In this document: one piece after another, positions 12,779-24,698 of the stretch
How positions within the stretch are numbered: position 1 is the first letter of the stretch
How the letters are laid out: every line of letters begins with the position of its first letter
Source: Rosellinia necatrix
Lineage: Eukaryota > Ascomycota > Sordariomycetes > Xylariales > Xylariaceae
Direction: 5' to 3'
Assembly (NCBI GenBank): GCA_021209875.1
Contig: JAGYVD010000001.1
Span: 806,001 to 870,000 of the forward strand
DNA: 64,000 nucleotides
Translations under genes and position numbers: made by a program
The notes under the pieces: generated by a model
What the model was told of the DNA's origin: nothing
The model's input: only the letters and a program-made list of their open reading frames with translations
Database searches by the model: none

Positions 12779-13684
12779 TCTCCGGGGGTCGTGGATGTGC
12801 GAATGGCGAGGTGGAAGGTTGGACGGGCGGGCAGCGAAGCGCGCGCCTCTCGTTTTATCCGTGGTCGAGGCCAGCCATGTGGCCCGCACCGACACGGGGC
12901 CCACGATGCGGTTCTCGGCCAACTCGAATTGTCCGACGGCCAAACACGTCTCCAAGGGCGTATCATGTATGAAGTCAGGAGCTCCGAGCACCGACCTTCC
13001 CCGTCTGATCCGGCTGCACTCGTCAATCAAGTCATCGGTTGAAGTCACATTCAACGATGACCAAGCGGTTCTTGGTCAGCTCGGCAGGTTTTCGGCAGAT
13101 CTCGCGCGGTTCTCGGACATGCCCCTTTTCTCTTGGGAGTTGGCGGGGCATTCAGGCCCTTCTAAGCGCAGACACCCCGAGATGAGATAGGTTGCATTGG
13201 CACTCGGGGCACCCAGGAATAGGTACTAAGGCCGGTTGAGCCATTACAGATCTCCTGGGTGTGAACATCGAGTGGGTGCTTTCCAATAATGTACCATCTC
13301 TCTCCGAGACTCTTGCTGCCTAGGTTGCTAAACAATTGACGATATCGAACTTCTGTTCCATCTTAGTTACCTGTTTTGGTAGTAAAAGACCTCACTGCCT
13401 GCAGGTACTTTGGTACCTGCTGCATCCTTCTTATGCATATACCCGCACCGCACGCCAGACAAGGAGTACTTAAAATTAACACCTATCTCCGATCTCCATG
13501 CGTCGTCAACTCTAAATGCCTAAACTCGCAAGCACACTGGCTAGAAGATGTGCGTCTTGAAACGCCTCTCTTCGCAGCCCTCTCCCAAAAGCCAAGGCAT
13601 GTATGTTGTGGGTCGACATCGTGTCACATCAGAAGCGCTGATGCGTCGTCATCGTCTTTCTGTAAGTGCCACTCAGTGGCTTAT
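12779..13684. other. Intergenic between quinone oxidoreductase and HET gene
   Basis: This 0.9 kb holds the promoter side of the quinone oxidoreductase and the 3' side of the HET gene. The coding-like extension of the oxidoreductase frame into 12779-13054 lacks family similarity and is probably 5' leader. I see nothing else. Confidence 0.5.
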
Positions 13685-15753
13685 CTAGCCCATAATCATT
13701 TCCTTCCACTTCCACGGCGACTCCGGAGAGACCTGGATGGCGTCGCAGCGTATTTGGCCAAACCCCTTGCGCTCGACTAACCCGGATTGGCCTTCGACGT
13801 ACAGAACATTGTACCAGCATCCCTTCCCCTGTCCCACCAACCTCGACCAATGCTCATTATTGTAGAACGCATCGTGGTCAGGAGACAGTGGCTTAGCGGC
13901 TTCTGACACGACGATAAGCTCTGCGGCATCGTGGTCGCGCCTTGAGAGCTCTTCATCCACCTGTATATACCCGTAATAGTTATTGTCGTCGAGTCCGAAG
14001 ACTTGCTGGGTGACTTTCCAGTTGACGAAATCCAGCGATTTCACGCGCTCTTCGCCGACGACATCGACCCGTATATTAAAGCGTGCCGAGAACGTCCAGA
14101 ATTGAAGCAGGGCATACGGGCGCTCTATTGTATGCGCGACAGTTCGCGTGGGCGACGTAGGCAAGGGATCAGCGGAAAATCTTCGCCAGCCATCTGTCCG
14201 CTTGCTAGAAAATCGGGCTGTTGGAGTCGGAGAGTTGTTTTTGCCATCTTGGGGCAAGTCCCAAATCGTAGCCAGGTTCCCGGCGGGATCCGGGAGATAC
14301 CAATGAATCCACGTGCAATTCGTAGTCCAACGCAAGATCTCGCTATCGTCGTCTATATTAGCCCAGCGCAGCTCTCCGTTCCAGCCCGACCACGCCCAAC
14401 TCGGAACGCCGTTTCTTCGTTGAAGGAATCTCTGATGGCCATCTTCATTGCAAAAGCACATGAACGAGTCGAAGGCAGCGACCGGGACGCCAAAGAGGTG
14501 TCCTCCGAACTCTTTTCCTAACATTTTATAGTAGACGCCGACCATCGCGTGCACGATATCTCGCTGGTAGGTTACCTCGCGGATAGAGTATTCCCCGATT
14601 ATAAGACAGAATTCGTGAAACATCCTGTTGGGCTTCGTCGGGATTAATGCACGATTCTTAATTTCCAAATTCGCGGGCAGCCCTTTTATGTCTTCGCTCC
14701 AGGATCTTGTCATACATTGGTAGTAGACCATGTTGTTGTGGAAGATCAGTTTGCGTCTTGAAAGGTGAAATTCTTGGAATCTAGACGAGATTTCAGCTAC
14801 CAGCGTTCCCTCAAGAAGCTATAGAGTGCTCACGTCCACGCCCTTTTGCTGTAATGGGCTATTTGAAGAAGATCTCCAACAGCGCGGGTCCCAACCAGCT
14901 CTACGCCCGGCAAAATCTCCGCTATGACCTGGCTGACTTTTCGTCGGCTCACGCCGGGTAGGCCAGAACTCGCATCAGAACCGCTCGCCGCGATGACAGC
15001 AAGGTATGAATGCTCGTAGATTATGCCCATACCGCTGATCCCAATGATCATGTCTTCTATGTCATCTTGAACGAGACACAGTGCATCCACCCAAAGATAC
15101 TTGAAGCCCATTTTACGAACTAGTCCGATGGCATCTCTAATCGTCAAGGGGATTTGATCATAATAGGTCTGCAGCCCACCGGGAGTCATCAACTCATCTT
15201 TGTTATCTTGGACAAGATACAGGGTCGCCGTTCCACCCCACACGTAACTCAGGGTGACATAAGGTGTGCTTAAGTGTATTGGCGTAATGCACATCTGCTG
15301 GACATCGATGGCCCGGAAGAAACACAACTGACTTGCATCCTCTTCCGTGATATGCAGGGAGCACTGGTGAGACGCATCGCAGTCTTCCAACAAGGAGATA
15401 ACCGGATCTACCACCACCGAGGTTGAATGAACGATCCGGCCCAAAGTGGGAGAAGCCCCCGCGGTGAACCGGAGAGGGAAGCCGTTAGACCCAAGGTCAA
15501 ATCCGCGATCGCGCCACCTCACCTCAATCTGCGAATCTAAGCATTCCTTTTGGCGAAATTCGTCTGTGTCGGAATAACCAGCGAGAGTTCCCATGTCTTG
15601 TATAGACCGGAGCACCAGACAGCAGAAGGAGCATGACGCCCTCTGTTTCACATCGCCGTAGAGACCTAGTTGAACCGGCTTAATCCTTCGGTCGGGTTCC
15701 TCTTGAAGCTCTCGAAACGGGATTGTCTGGCATACATCGCAAAGCGCAGCCAT
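13685..15753 (-). CDS. HET-domain (heterokaryon incompatibility) protein
   Basis: Two exons, 15753-14834 and 14780-13685, joined across a 53-base intron (GTGAGC...TAG), give 671 residues. Splicing restores the conserved AWTFQE motif exactly at the junction. The HET domain (PF06985) covers about residues 165-310: YVTLSYVWGG (165-174), a PLTIRDAI segment (202-209), YLWVDALCLVQDD (219-231) and SKRAWTFQE. The N-terminus has paired cysteines (5/8 and 41/44/45), common in these proteins. HET proteins trigger cell death when genetically different hyphae fuse, or act in related allorecognition and defence pathways. Most copies in a genome have unknown partners, and no recognisable partner gene (NLR, HeLo or similar) lies next to this one. 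Family assignment is firm; a role in incompatibility is inference. Confidence 0.93.
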
Positions 15754-16990
15754 TCCCGATCGTCCCCACGAAGGCCAATACCCCGCTTGTTCCGGTGATA
15801 GGCCGGTGGCACAGCGCTTGGTAGGTGTCTACGTAGTTAGAACTAGACGAAACCAAACTTTCATCCGGCCTGTTTGGACGCCTAGGGTATTTTCATATTT
15901 TTGGGATCGTCTGCGATCGTAATTCAAGAATAAAAAGAGGAGTTGGGTGTAGATTGATTACCCGAAGGATCCTCGAACTGAAGTGGGGTCGTGCCGTAAA
16001 ATACGTGCGAGTGATCCAACATGCATAGTTGCGATTGAATAGAGGGAACCTAAACCCAGCAAGTAAGTAGGTAAGTAAGTAAGTAAGTACTTAAAGAAAC
16101 TACTTAGTTAGGTGGCTTCTAGTACATTATTAACGGTGCTCTCCTGGGGACCCAGCGTTGGTAAGGCGCAACTAGCTATTAGGAAGTAGTAACTTGCTTT
16201 TAGCGAGTGTCCGCATGGTTATTCAAGGATGGGTACCGAAATGGGATCAATATCCATAAAAGGTAGCGAGGATTTACAGGTGTCCAGCATGCAAGAGACC
16301 CCACACGAGGGGTTGAGTCCACGCTATCAATAAGCAGTAAACCCCGAGTACCTTTGGTAGGCCCTACCTATATGTAGATAACCCCCCAACCTCCCAAATC
16401 AACACTTCTTTTGACGCACCTGTCTTTTAGACATCAGAAGTGGTGATCGTATATACGGTACTGATTTCTTGAGGAATTGAAAGGGTAGATCAGTTGTAAA
16501 GCTGGAAACCGGGATAGCCGAGGATCAAAGGATAGAGTAGACTGTCACTGTTAATAGGGGCTCACAATGATTTTAACTCAGACGCGTTTTTGTTTAACTA
16601 ATCTCAATTCATTATTACGATTTTGCCAGGCGAGGCAAGGTCTAGGTTAGATTCCTAGCCTGCGGAAATCAACGTCTGATGCCTCCATCCATCCATATTA
16701 CTCCTGTCTCTTCCCTTTCCCTTTTCCTTTTCCCAACCCTTTCCCTTTCCTGTCCCCTAGCTCTCCCGAACTTTTTTTTTTTTTAGATTTTTTTTTATTT
16801 TCATATTTTTTCCTTTTTTCTTCTTTTCCATCTCTGACCCTTTGCTTCTCTAGACATCCCTTATGTGGTATCATCCATCTCCACAACTTGGTTGCTGATG
16901 GTTCCCTTACGTGTGCTAGGGGTGACCGAAGTGATGGTATGATATCACAAATGTCTGAAACCCCCATGCTACTATGTGAGTAGTAGCTGC
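15754..16990. other. Intergenic with GTAA/GTAG microsatellite
   Basis: A short AAGTAAGTAGGTAAGTAAG-type repeat lies at about 16060-16092, and a pyrimidine-rich tract at 16709-16830. Reading the tract backwards gives a Lys-rich open frame (16698-16967), but this is low-complexity sequence and I do not call a gene. Confidence 0.6.
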
Positions 16991-19224
16991 CTACTCTTCT
17001 TCTTCTTCTCCTTCTTCTTCTTCTCCTTCTTCTTCTTCTCCTTCTTCTTCTTCTCCTTCTTCTTCTTCTCCTTCTTCTTCTTCTCCTTCTTCTTCTTCTC
17101 CTTGTGAATCTTCTTCAGTAGGCAGGAATGACTGGGCCGTCGTACCACCACTCGCCAGAGAAGTGGTTTCCGCGGGCGTTCGCTCGATCGTGGCTCGGAA
17201 CTTGCGGGGTCGGCCTCTCATAGGCTTAGGTTCACTGTCGCCGCTTCTAGTGGCGCTGGCGTTTTGGGCGGATTCGACTCCTGTATTTTCCGGCATGAGT
17301 GTCTGCGAGGTAGGCTCTGGCGCTGTTGCTTGAGACGACGGAAGCGGCGTTGGTGTCTTCGAGGCATCAGAGAAAACAATCTTTCTACTACGAAGGTTCC
17401 GTACGCCTTGCGCCGCGCCCATATACTCAGCGAGGGCAGCATCGGCTTCTTCTTTCTCCTTGGCCTGTCTGATCTTCGCTTCTTCTCTTTGGGCTTCTCG
17501 TTGTTCTTTCAGTGCCTCTCGACGAGCTTTGTCTTTCGCATATCTAATCCGAAGTCGGGCGGACGCAGCAAGTTCTGCATCTCGGCGCCTTTGTTCTTCT
17601 CTTTCGCCGGCTATCAATTCCTGCTGATGGAGCAGACCCTATTGCGGGAAAAGGGTTAGTAGTTTCCAATTACGATAGAATCGAAACGTACTTGTACAGC
17701 TTGTTCAATGTGTATCGAATCCTCATCTAAATCCTCATCTGTATTCTCATCGTAATTTCCATCATCAGATTCATCGATATTTTCATCATCAAATTCGTCG
17801 ATATTTTCATCTCCGTCATTGACCCCTTCTTCAACCTGGTCTATAATAGGATCCTCGAGAATATTGCGCCCGTCCTCCATTTGAAAGACATCGTAGCATC
17901 CATCAGCGTTATAGAGGTCGATGAAGCCTTCGTGCATGCTTATTTCGTGAACTCCTCTTGCAGAAAGACGAGGTAATACCTCGCCATTGCGAATCATTAC
18001 CAAATTCTGAGGTAGTTTGAAGCGATAATGCACATCAGGGGGTAGGGGGTCAGTCGTGCTGAAATGGAATCCCGGTCCAGATATTGGGATGGGCGGCACG
18101 ATGAGGTACGTGCCTCCCAATCCGTGAATGTAACCAAACCGGTCATATCTCTCGTGTCGGGATGGATCGAAGGTAATGAAGTTACCATTTGGCCCTTGAA
18201 GAACGTAACCACGAGGGAGTCGAATTTTGAATAGATAGCCGGGCCAGTGATTCCATGTGTGCTCCAGCCCTGGGTTCACCAATTCTCTTGAAGCGCCTTC
18301 TGGCAGAAGCACAGGCCGCCAGTGAAACGGATTCGGATAATTATTTCCAATGATGGGTCCATTCTGCGTAGTCGTGCCAAAAATGTTCCTAGGATTAGCT
18401 GTGCCTTGGTCTATGTTCAGGGCTTCAGGTCTTTTATCTTTAACTGCAGCTAGAGTAAGTCCGGCCAATTTCGCGTTCGTTCCATTTTGAGCCAAAACGA
18501 AATGTTGAAAATTATTGTTCATGAGGTCGATTACCGAACCGCAAAAAGAGTAGCGACCAGTAAGCACAAGTTTCTTATCGCCTCCAGGGCCAAATACTGT
18601 GGTGCCCTGTGGTAAGAAAATGAAGGAAAGGCGAACGTCTGGGTTTCCGTCGGCTTTGGGCCGACGAGAGTCGACAAAACCGAGGACCGATCGGTGGTCG
18701 TTGCCTGCTGGGCCTTGGTAGCTCGAATACGCCGTTTCTTCTGCAGGTGTTACAAATTCCACTCCAATACGATCGAGCTGTGAGAAATCGTGGCCAGTTA
18801 GGTCAATACGTGGAGGCCATGGAACGATTTTTCCGATCCATCGCCGCAGTGCTGAGTCGTGCACTTTGAACCCCATGAAATCGAGGAAGTCGCAAGCCGG
18901 CACAATCGACGAGGCATCTATAGTAATACGTTGGTATTGAGGGGCGTTTTCGTTACCGGCTGCGTCGTTTCTTGACGCAAAATATCCAGCCCACTCAATA
19001 GAGTGGCGGTGATGGTCGACAAACTGCTGGAACTCATGGGATCGAATTCCCAAAGCCTCTGCTACTGCAATAGGGGAACCGAAAAGGGGTGAAAGTACCC
19101 ATATCATGGTTGTCTGGCCTATGATACCGATCTTGGACCAACTTGGGACGAGAGGTTCTGGGAGGGGCAGATTCACTCCAGAAGGGGTAGGGGAATTGTG
19201 TGCTTCCTCAGGCTGGGACGCCAT
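16991..19224 (-). CDS. Unrecognised protein with acidic tracts, coiled coil and AT-hook
   Basis: Two exons, 19224-17692 and 17638-16991, join across a 53-base intron (GTACGT...TAG) to give 726 residues. I started at ATG 19224, the first ATG in a frame that opens three codons earlier. I do not recognise residues 1-455, which look globular (many Gly, Pro and Trp; no signal peptide or membrane segment). An Asp/Glu/Asn-rich tract of repeated DENIDE-type units follows (about 458-500). Exon 2 begins with a highly charged predicted coiled coil (about 515-580), then carries an RGRPRK AT-hook-like motif (about 652-657), and ends in seven Glu-Glu-Glu-Glu-Gly type repeats. An AT-hook with acidic tails would fit a chromatin-associated protein, but that is inference. 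Confidence 0.75.
16994..17103 (-). repeat. 15-base coding minisatellite (EEEEG)n
   Basis: About seven near-identical copies of a CTTCTTCTTCTCCTT unit encode the poly-glutamate/glycine C-terminus of the preceding protein. Purity at the DNA level indicates recent slippage expansion, so length may differ between strains. Confidence 0.9.
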
Positions 19225-19655
19225 CTTGGACAAGGGCCCAGTTAAAGGGCGTTATTTTGTGTTCTCCTGGTATGGAAACGCGGTTGATGGTGATTGATTA
19301 AGTGTTGGCAACTGTAGTTGTGGGAGAATTTGTGTTGAATAGAGAAAGGTGGTTGAGGACAAGTTGTGAGGGGAGGGAAGGGGGAGGGGGGGGGGGGTGT
19401 TGGTCACTAGGGTGGGCGGAAAGCTGTACTAGGGCAACACGGTCTCTCTTTCGGAGGCTACTATCTCTATTTTGGAAGACTTATTTTGACATGTAACTAC
19501 TTGGTACCTTTGGTAGGTACCCAGGCACATGCTAAATAATATCGTCCCTCCATTAACTTGTCTAGTTGCCAGAGCCAGTTACCGTGACCCCCGGTTAAAC
19601 ACGCGCGCCTGCCAACAATCGTTCATCACAACAAACATGTACATTATTATAGATC
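19225..19655. other. Intergenic
   Basis: Contains a G-rich run at 19378-19398 and a GGTACC-type palindromic motif near 19502-19520. I see no gene. Confidence 0.6.
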
Positions 19656-21623
19656 CTATCGATCAAGTAACGATGCCATCCATACAAGCGTTCCGAGGTC
19701 ATCTAAACTCTCGCACCAACTAGCCAAATCCTTAGTAACCTGCGGGTCTATTGTAGCAGTAGTCTCAGACTGCCCACCGCCGAGGACACCCAATATATCA
19801 GCAATTACAAGCTCTCTATTAGACATCACCCGAGTTTTATATCTGTGTAGCCGTATTGCCCACGTTTCGGTCGCGTCCGGATCCCAGAGGCCTCTTTCAG
19901 AGGGTAATGGGGTTGACCGTATAGCACAAGCGTTTGTCTGCTTAGGGGCTCCGATTCGGATAAGCAGTACTATTCTGATCACGTAAAATAGATTCACGGT
20001 TCTACATGTTTCAGTAGTGTTAGCAGAACCCCAGGACCGATTTATGGCTCTTGACAACACAATAAAGCGTGATCCTACCTTCGTATGCTCTCGTTAATAA
20101 CCCAGTCTTTTTGGCTCAAATTATGGTTTCTGTAGATATTTTCCCTGTAGTTGCTCCGATAGTGAATGCTAGATGTCATCTCCTGTAGGAAAGGGGAAGT
20201 TAATTTCTGAATTCATATGGCTCCAAAGCATAATAAGAACAAAATACCCACAGCAAGTGCTACTGCCATTGTGCCAAGGTCGTTTTCAGCCATGGACTCA
20301 ATGTCCTGTGCTTGCATCAAAACTAAAAGGATAGGATTAGTACTTTGACCCAGGCAACCGCGCCTAAAGTTCTAGGTACGTGGTGCAAGCCTTGAAACAA
20401 ACGTCCCTCTTCGCCTAACCACCATGGATACTACTTACTATAGATCGCTACAGACTGGATTGCGGCTAGCAACGTTGGGATATCATAAGTATGAGACTGC
20501 TTCTATATCAGTACTAACGACCATACATTCCGTCAAGTTGGTGTTAGAATGTGCTAATACTACCCTCTCAACACTTAGCTAATATAGAATTGTACTATAG
20601 ATAACTGGGGGACGAAGTGTGCATCAAATCATTGCTCACCTGTTGATATAACCGCTTCTGCTCGACGTATATTGTCTTCCAAACGAGATGCGTGTTACTG
20701 GGACTACGTTTGTAAAACATCTGGACCATGGCAGCACAATTCGCCAGTGGCTCGGGAAGGCACTGGTGCATCCCATTCACAGCCGTGCATTGGCGAGAAA
20801 CCCTGTCGTCCAATACGCATTGGGGATAAATAAATGGCGGCAACTTCGATCCTTGTATTAGCATCCTAGGGTAATTCTGGATCTGGCCAATGAGGACCCG
20901 GGCCATCAGAGACGGTTCAGTGGCTATACCCCGCTGCATAGCTTGAAGCTGGTCGTCTCGTCTCCGATAAACGGCTAGGTGTGTATCTTCTTCCACTTCT
21001 ATAGATTCTTCGCCCCCTCCCAGAGAATTCGAGTAGCAATTAGGCTGTTTCAGACCCTTGCCGGCTGCCCCACCCTCAACAGGTCGTTGGGTCGTAGCTA
21101 CGGGATGTATGTTGGGTAGATGAGGCTCAAGCATGGATGTCCCTACGACATCCCATGACGGTAGGATAGAGGTAGATGACCCATTTAAAGTAGCTTGATG
21201 GTGCATTCCGTGATTTTGACGGCCCTCCAGCAGAGTTGGGATTGTTGTAGTCTCCGTTCTACCACAGAGCCCATGGTCCCATAACGTACCTCGGATTTCA
21301 CCAACTTGGGATGGGCCCAAGCCAGCCAATCCAGCATTTCCCAACATATAATCCTCTCGAAGGATATCACTGAATTCCACTCTAGGTCCCGGTGGGGTAA
21401 AAAGCGTTGGGATAGGGACCGGAATAAGGGAGGGGCCAGCGGGAAATGTGCTCCGCTCCGGTTCAACGAGGTGCGGGCGGGTATACGGCCCTATACGGGG
21501 CAAGCTTCCGTGATACTCGCATGTCAAGCCCTTATTCAAGCACCGAGAACATATTGTGCCAAGGGAACATTTAGCCTTAGCAAGCCTGCACCGCTCACAT
21601 GCTTTTTTGCGAGAGATTGGCAT
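19656..21623 (-). CDS. Zn2Cys6 transcription factor
   Basis: Five exons, 21623-20640, 20496-20439, 20322-20252, 20182-20079 and 20001-19656, give 520 residues in one uninterrupted frame. The binuclear zinc cluster is perfect: Cys 9, 12, 19, 25, 28 and 35 in CX2CX6CX5CX2CX6C spacing, followed by a basic-poor linker. The middle holds the conserved block found in a large family of fungal regulators (LPEPLANC, then EQKRLYQQ). The small exons 2-4 restore LLAAIQSVAIYILM and the DWVINESIRRT motif, and exon 5 the closing ESLDDLGTLVWMAS. Family members regulate local secondary-metabolite or catabolic genes. It is transcribed away from a Gal80-like oxidoreductase, sharing a 714-base promoter region, so that gene is the first candidate target. 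Exon 2's acceptor could be shifted by six bases (TAG or CAG). Confidence 0.88.
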
Positions 21624-22337
21624 TGTTGAAGCAGAAAGTCATAGAATCCAGCCGACAATTCTTGGCGAACCATCGCGCACATACTATTTGTCCAATGAGT
21701 AGGCAAAAATTGATCAAAGGAAGGCTCTTTTGGTATATTGGAGGTGTTGTTGTTCGATTCTAAAGCGCTGTGCCATTGGTCACTTACCACGACAAGTCCG
21801 GTCAGCACATTCACTACTACCCAAGTTTTCAGGTAGAGATGGATGAGGACGGATTTGTCAGCGCCGGAGTCCCACCTGAGCTCCGGCTTTGGACCCACCT
21901 TTTACGGAGTTCAAGTGGATCCTCTTACCTATCTAGGCAGGAAGCGGGCCTAAAACGATCGGGCTTAGGTAAGTCGGGACTGTTGATCTAGCCAATCGGA
22001 GGCACAACATGTATGACCCTCTCCGCAGCACGAACTGTGCGCAGAACCAGTTTTAAGGATGTAAAACCGCCAATGGGATTATTATCTCGAGGTAATTCTA
22101 AGATTTGGTATTTTTGGGCTACACTACGCTTAAATTTTAGTTCCGGACTTCGAGTGGACATGATAAGCCTCCAAGATGATAATATACAGGCACCGTAATG
22201 ATGGTATAGTGAGGAGACATGTATAAAAGCAGTACTTTCCACGTTCAGGCTCAACCTTTCCCTCCATGCGCAATCCCATGATTCCACATATTTGCCTCTC
22301 AAACTAAGCAGCTACAAAATAACTTCGATTATTCGAA
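21624..22337. promoter_or_regulatory. Shared divergent promoter region
   Basis: This 714-base region separates two divergently transcribed starts, the Zn2Cys6 regulator (21623) and the oxidoreductase (22338). It contains CCGGAG and CTCCGG-type triplets near 21870-21890, the kind of CGG half-sites Zn2Cys6 proteins bind. I cannot show that any is used. Confidence 0.45.
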
Positions 22338-23612
22338 ATGGCCTCAATCCGTGTCGGCATAGTCGGCCTACGACCCAGACCTTCCGGCGATCTAACACCG
22401 TCAAATCAACCCGGTTATTGGGCTTCAGTGTCACACCTCCCAGCGCTGCGAGCGATTCCAGAGCACTACGAAATAGTCGCAGTTTGTAACTCTTCCACCG
22501 AATCTGCGAATGAAGCAAGTAAGTCTTTGTATCCACCTTCATGGAAATATGTAAGATGTTGAGGCTGACGCGAACGTGGAAAGTTAAGCAATTTGGTCTA
22601 CCGGAATCCACGAAGGCTTATGGCAGTGTCGAAGATCTTGCTAACGATTCAAGTGTGGACCTTGTTGTTGTCTGCGTCGGTGTGGGCAAGCACTTCAAAT
22701 TGGCGAAGTTGGCACTGGAGAAAAAAAAGCAAGTCTTCGTGGAATGGCCGTTGGGTGCTGGGCTTTCCGAGTCCGAGGAGCTGTCCCGCCTTGCGTCACT
22801 GCAGGGGTACGCACATCTGTTGGTGTGCAGGGCCGGGCGGATCCTCTGACCCGGAAGCTCAAGAGTATCGTCGAATCGGGGCAGATTGGGAAAGTGCTAA
22901 ACTCTTCGGTTTTGGCATCTTCCTCAATTCTCCCGTTTGATACTTGGGAGGAAGGGTCCGAATACTTTCTCGACCAGACGTCCGGCGGTAACAATTTTTT
23001 CATCGTCTTTGCGCATTGTGAGTGTTCAAATATGATATCCCCCTTTCCATGTTTTGACCTTGAAGTTGATTGAACGTTATAGTCCTCGATAGCTTCACGC
23101 ATGTTCTTGGAGGCTTCACTGATGTGCAAGCCATCCTAAAATCCTCGGTCGCGAGTGTTGCAATCTTCAACTCTAAGGGAGATCTAGTTAATCCCGCGTA
23201 TCCCAAGACAAGCCCCGATCAAATTGCCGTGCAAGGAATCCTCGAGAACGATGCGGTGGTATCTATCGCGGCTAGAAAGTCAAAGACCGATGTTGATGGA
23301 ATTAACTTTCGTTGGATTATTTCCGGTACCGAAGGGGAGATTGAAGTCATCGTACCTGGTTCATTCTGGCAATTTGCCGAACCAACACGGACGCTAAGGC
23401 TCAAGATTGGGAACCAAGAAGCCCAGAATGTGGATTTCCTGTCAAATGACGATGCTGAGGTGAAGGTACCGGCGATCGCTGCGAATATTCTTCGACAATA
23501 TGTTGCCTTCGCCAAAGATGATACGGAGGCTTTGGCGTCGTTTGAGTCGGCTTTGAAGACACATAAACTGCTTGACCGAATTCTCCGAGCCGCCGGATGG
23601 GAATCTGTCTAA
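22338..23612 (+). pseudogene. Gal80-like Gfo/Idh/MocA oxidoreductase, one frameshift
   Basis: Three exons, 22338-22518, 22584-23017 and 23083-23612, with introns of 65 bases each. The N-terminal Rossmann motif is VGIVGL, followed by YEIVAVCNSS. Splicing gives KQFGLPESTKAYGS, then DLVVVCVGVGKH and the fungal VEWPLG variant of the EKP motif. At the GGGG run 22804-22807 the frame breaks: RLASLQG is in one frame and VRTSVGVQGRADPL in the next. One added G would restore it. The C-terminal domain (LDSFTHVLGGF, then the ALASFESALKTHKLLDRIL end) is intact. Relatives are NAD(P)-dependent sugar oxidoreductases or non-catalytic galactose regulators (Gal80). Since everything else is conserved, either a very recent inactivation or a sequence error explains the shift. 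It is divergent from a Zn2Cys6 regulator. Confidence 0.83.
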
Positions 23613-24698
23613 TGTTTATAGCGAAGGGTGTGGGAGCGGCATGGCGGTACGACGGTAGAAGTGACGATCGTATTAGTAGTGGCTGCGTTATTGCTATTCA
23701 ACGCCGACAAAAGATTTAGATTGTAGGCTGCTTCTGAATTAACAGTGTTTTGGCTTTTGTTCTATGAGGCGACCACTTATAACTACATATAAAAGGGTGA
23801 CTAACCATACGATGGTGGCCATTTAAAGGGTTACTGATTGCCTTTCACTGCTCTAATATCGTTAGTCTTCTCGTAGACAGTCTGTTCGATATAAACTTGT
23901 CGAGGATATATGATAGTACATAGCGCATCTCGTAGGCGTGACGCCTCCCGGATACAGCCCAAAGTGTCATTTGGGCAAGATATTTCTACTGCCTTTCTTT
24001 TTTTTACTGGAGTTACCATCCCAAAAGAAAAACTCAGCCAAGTATTTGGGAACGTTAGATAACTACTCGGTTCGAGTTATAACTTTTGTTCGAGAACCAG
24101 GATAATTACCGAGCGTGCATTACTGGTAATAAATGCTACTATCGCCGAACAAATGTGCCGAAAGTCAATATTGCCGAAACGGAAAGTCACTGGGACGTTT
24201 CACGGCAGTAGGGTTGTTTGTTTTGATTGATAGTATGAGTAAGTAAGTATGTGTTGTAGGGGTATTTCAGTGGTAGATGGGGAAAAGGGGGGTTTGCTGG
24301 GAGGTCCAGAGCTAAGTCAAGCCACGAATCCGCGGATGGGGCTGGTGGAAAGATGGCTCCGCCCTGGCAGCTTCTGGGCAGCTCGCCAGAGACCCACCAA
24401 CTCAGCCAGCGTACAGGGGGTTTGCGCCAGGGCAGTTACGTATGTATGTAGGTATGTACAATCCAGGGCCCGTGATTTAGGTATGGCCATCCTACTATTC
24501 TCATCGCGTCTTGAAGCAGGCGATATAACTACAACGAAATAAGTCCCCATCGTCCTCATCGCTCCCGACACACGAACCCAGCCCCGCGACACGTAATTCG
24601 AGGAATACAGCAAGGAATACAACAGGGAATACAACAATCAGGCCCTGCACCGGACGATCGGATTTGTCGTCGTCGGCAGCCACCGGACCAGCCCGAAG
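23613..24698. other. Intergenic upstream of END3
   Basis: Contains short CTGGCAGCTTCTGGGCAGCT-like direct repeats at 24364-24390 and a GTATGTATGTAGGTATGTA stretch near 24440-24458. No gene seen. Confidence 0.6.

Noticed and set aside
12245..13190. Long plus-strand open frames opposite the quinone oxidoreductase
   Set aside because: Antisense shadows of a GC-rich gene; the minus-strand frame carries the conserved flavodoxin motifs.
16621..16665. GGTTAGATTCCTAGCC word resembling a tRNA T-arm
   Set aside because: No cloverleaf could be folded around it.
16698..16967. Lys-rich minus-strand open frame
   Set aside because: Arises from a pyrimidine-rich low-complexity tract; no conserved sequence.
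20213..20322. Ending the Zn2Cys6 regulator at the TGA near 20213
   Set aside because: Splicing at GCT|GTGGGT to exon 4 restores the conserved DWVINESIRRT block and the family C-terminus.
22539..22588. Alternative 38-base first intron in the Gal80-like gene
   Set aside because: It would leave an insertion of about ten residues; the 65-base intron 22519-22583 gives the family sequence AIKQFGLPESTKAYG.
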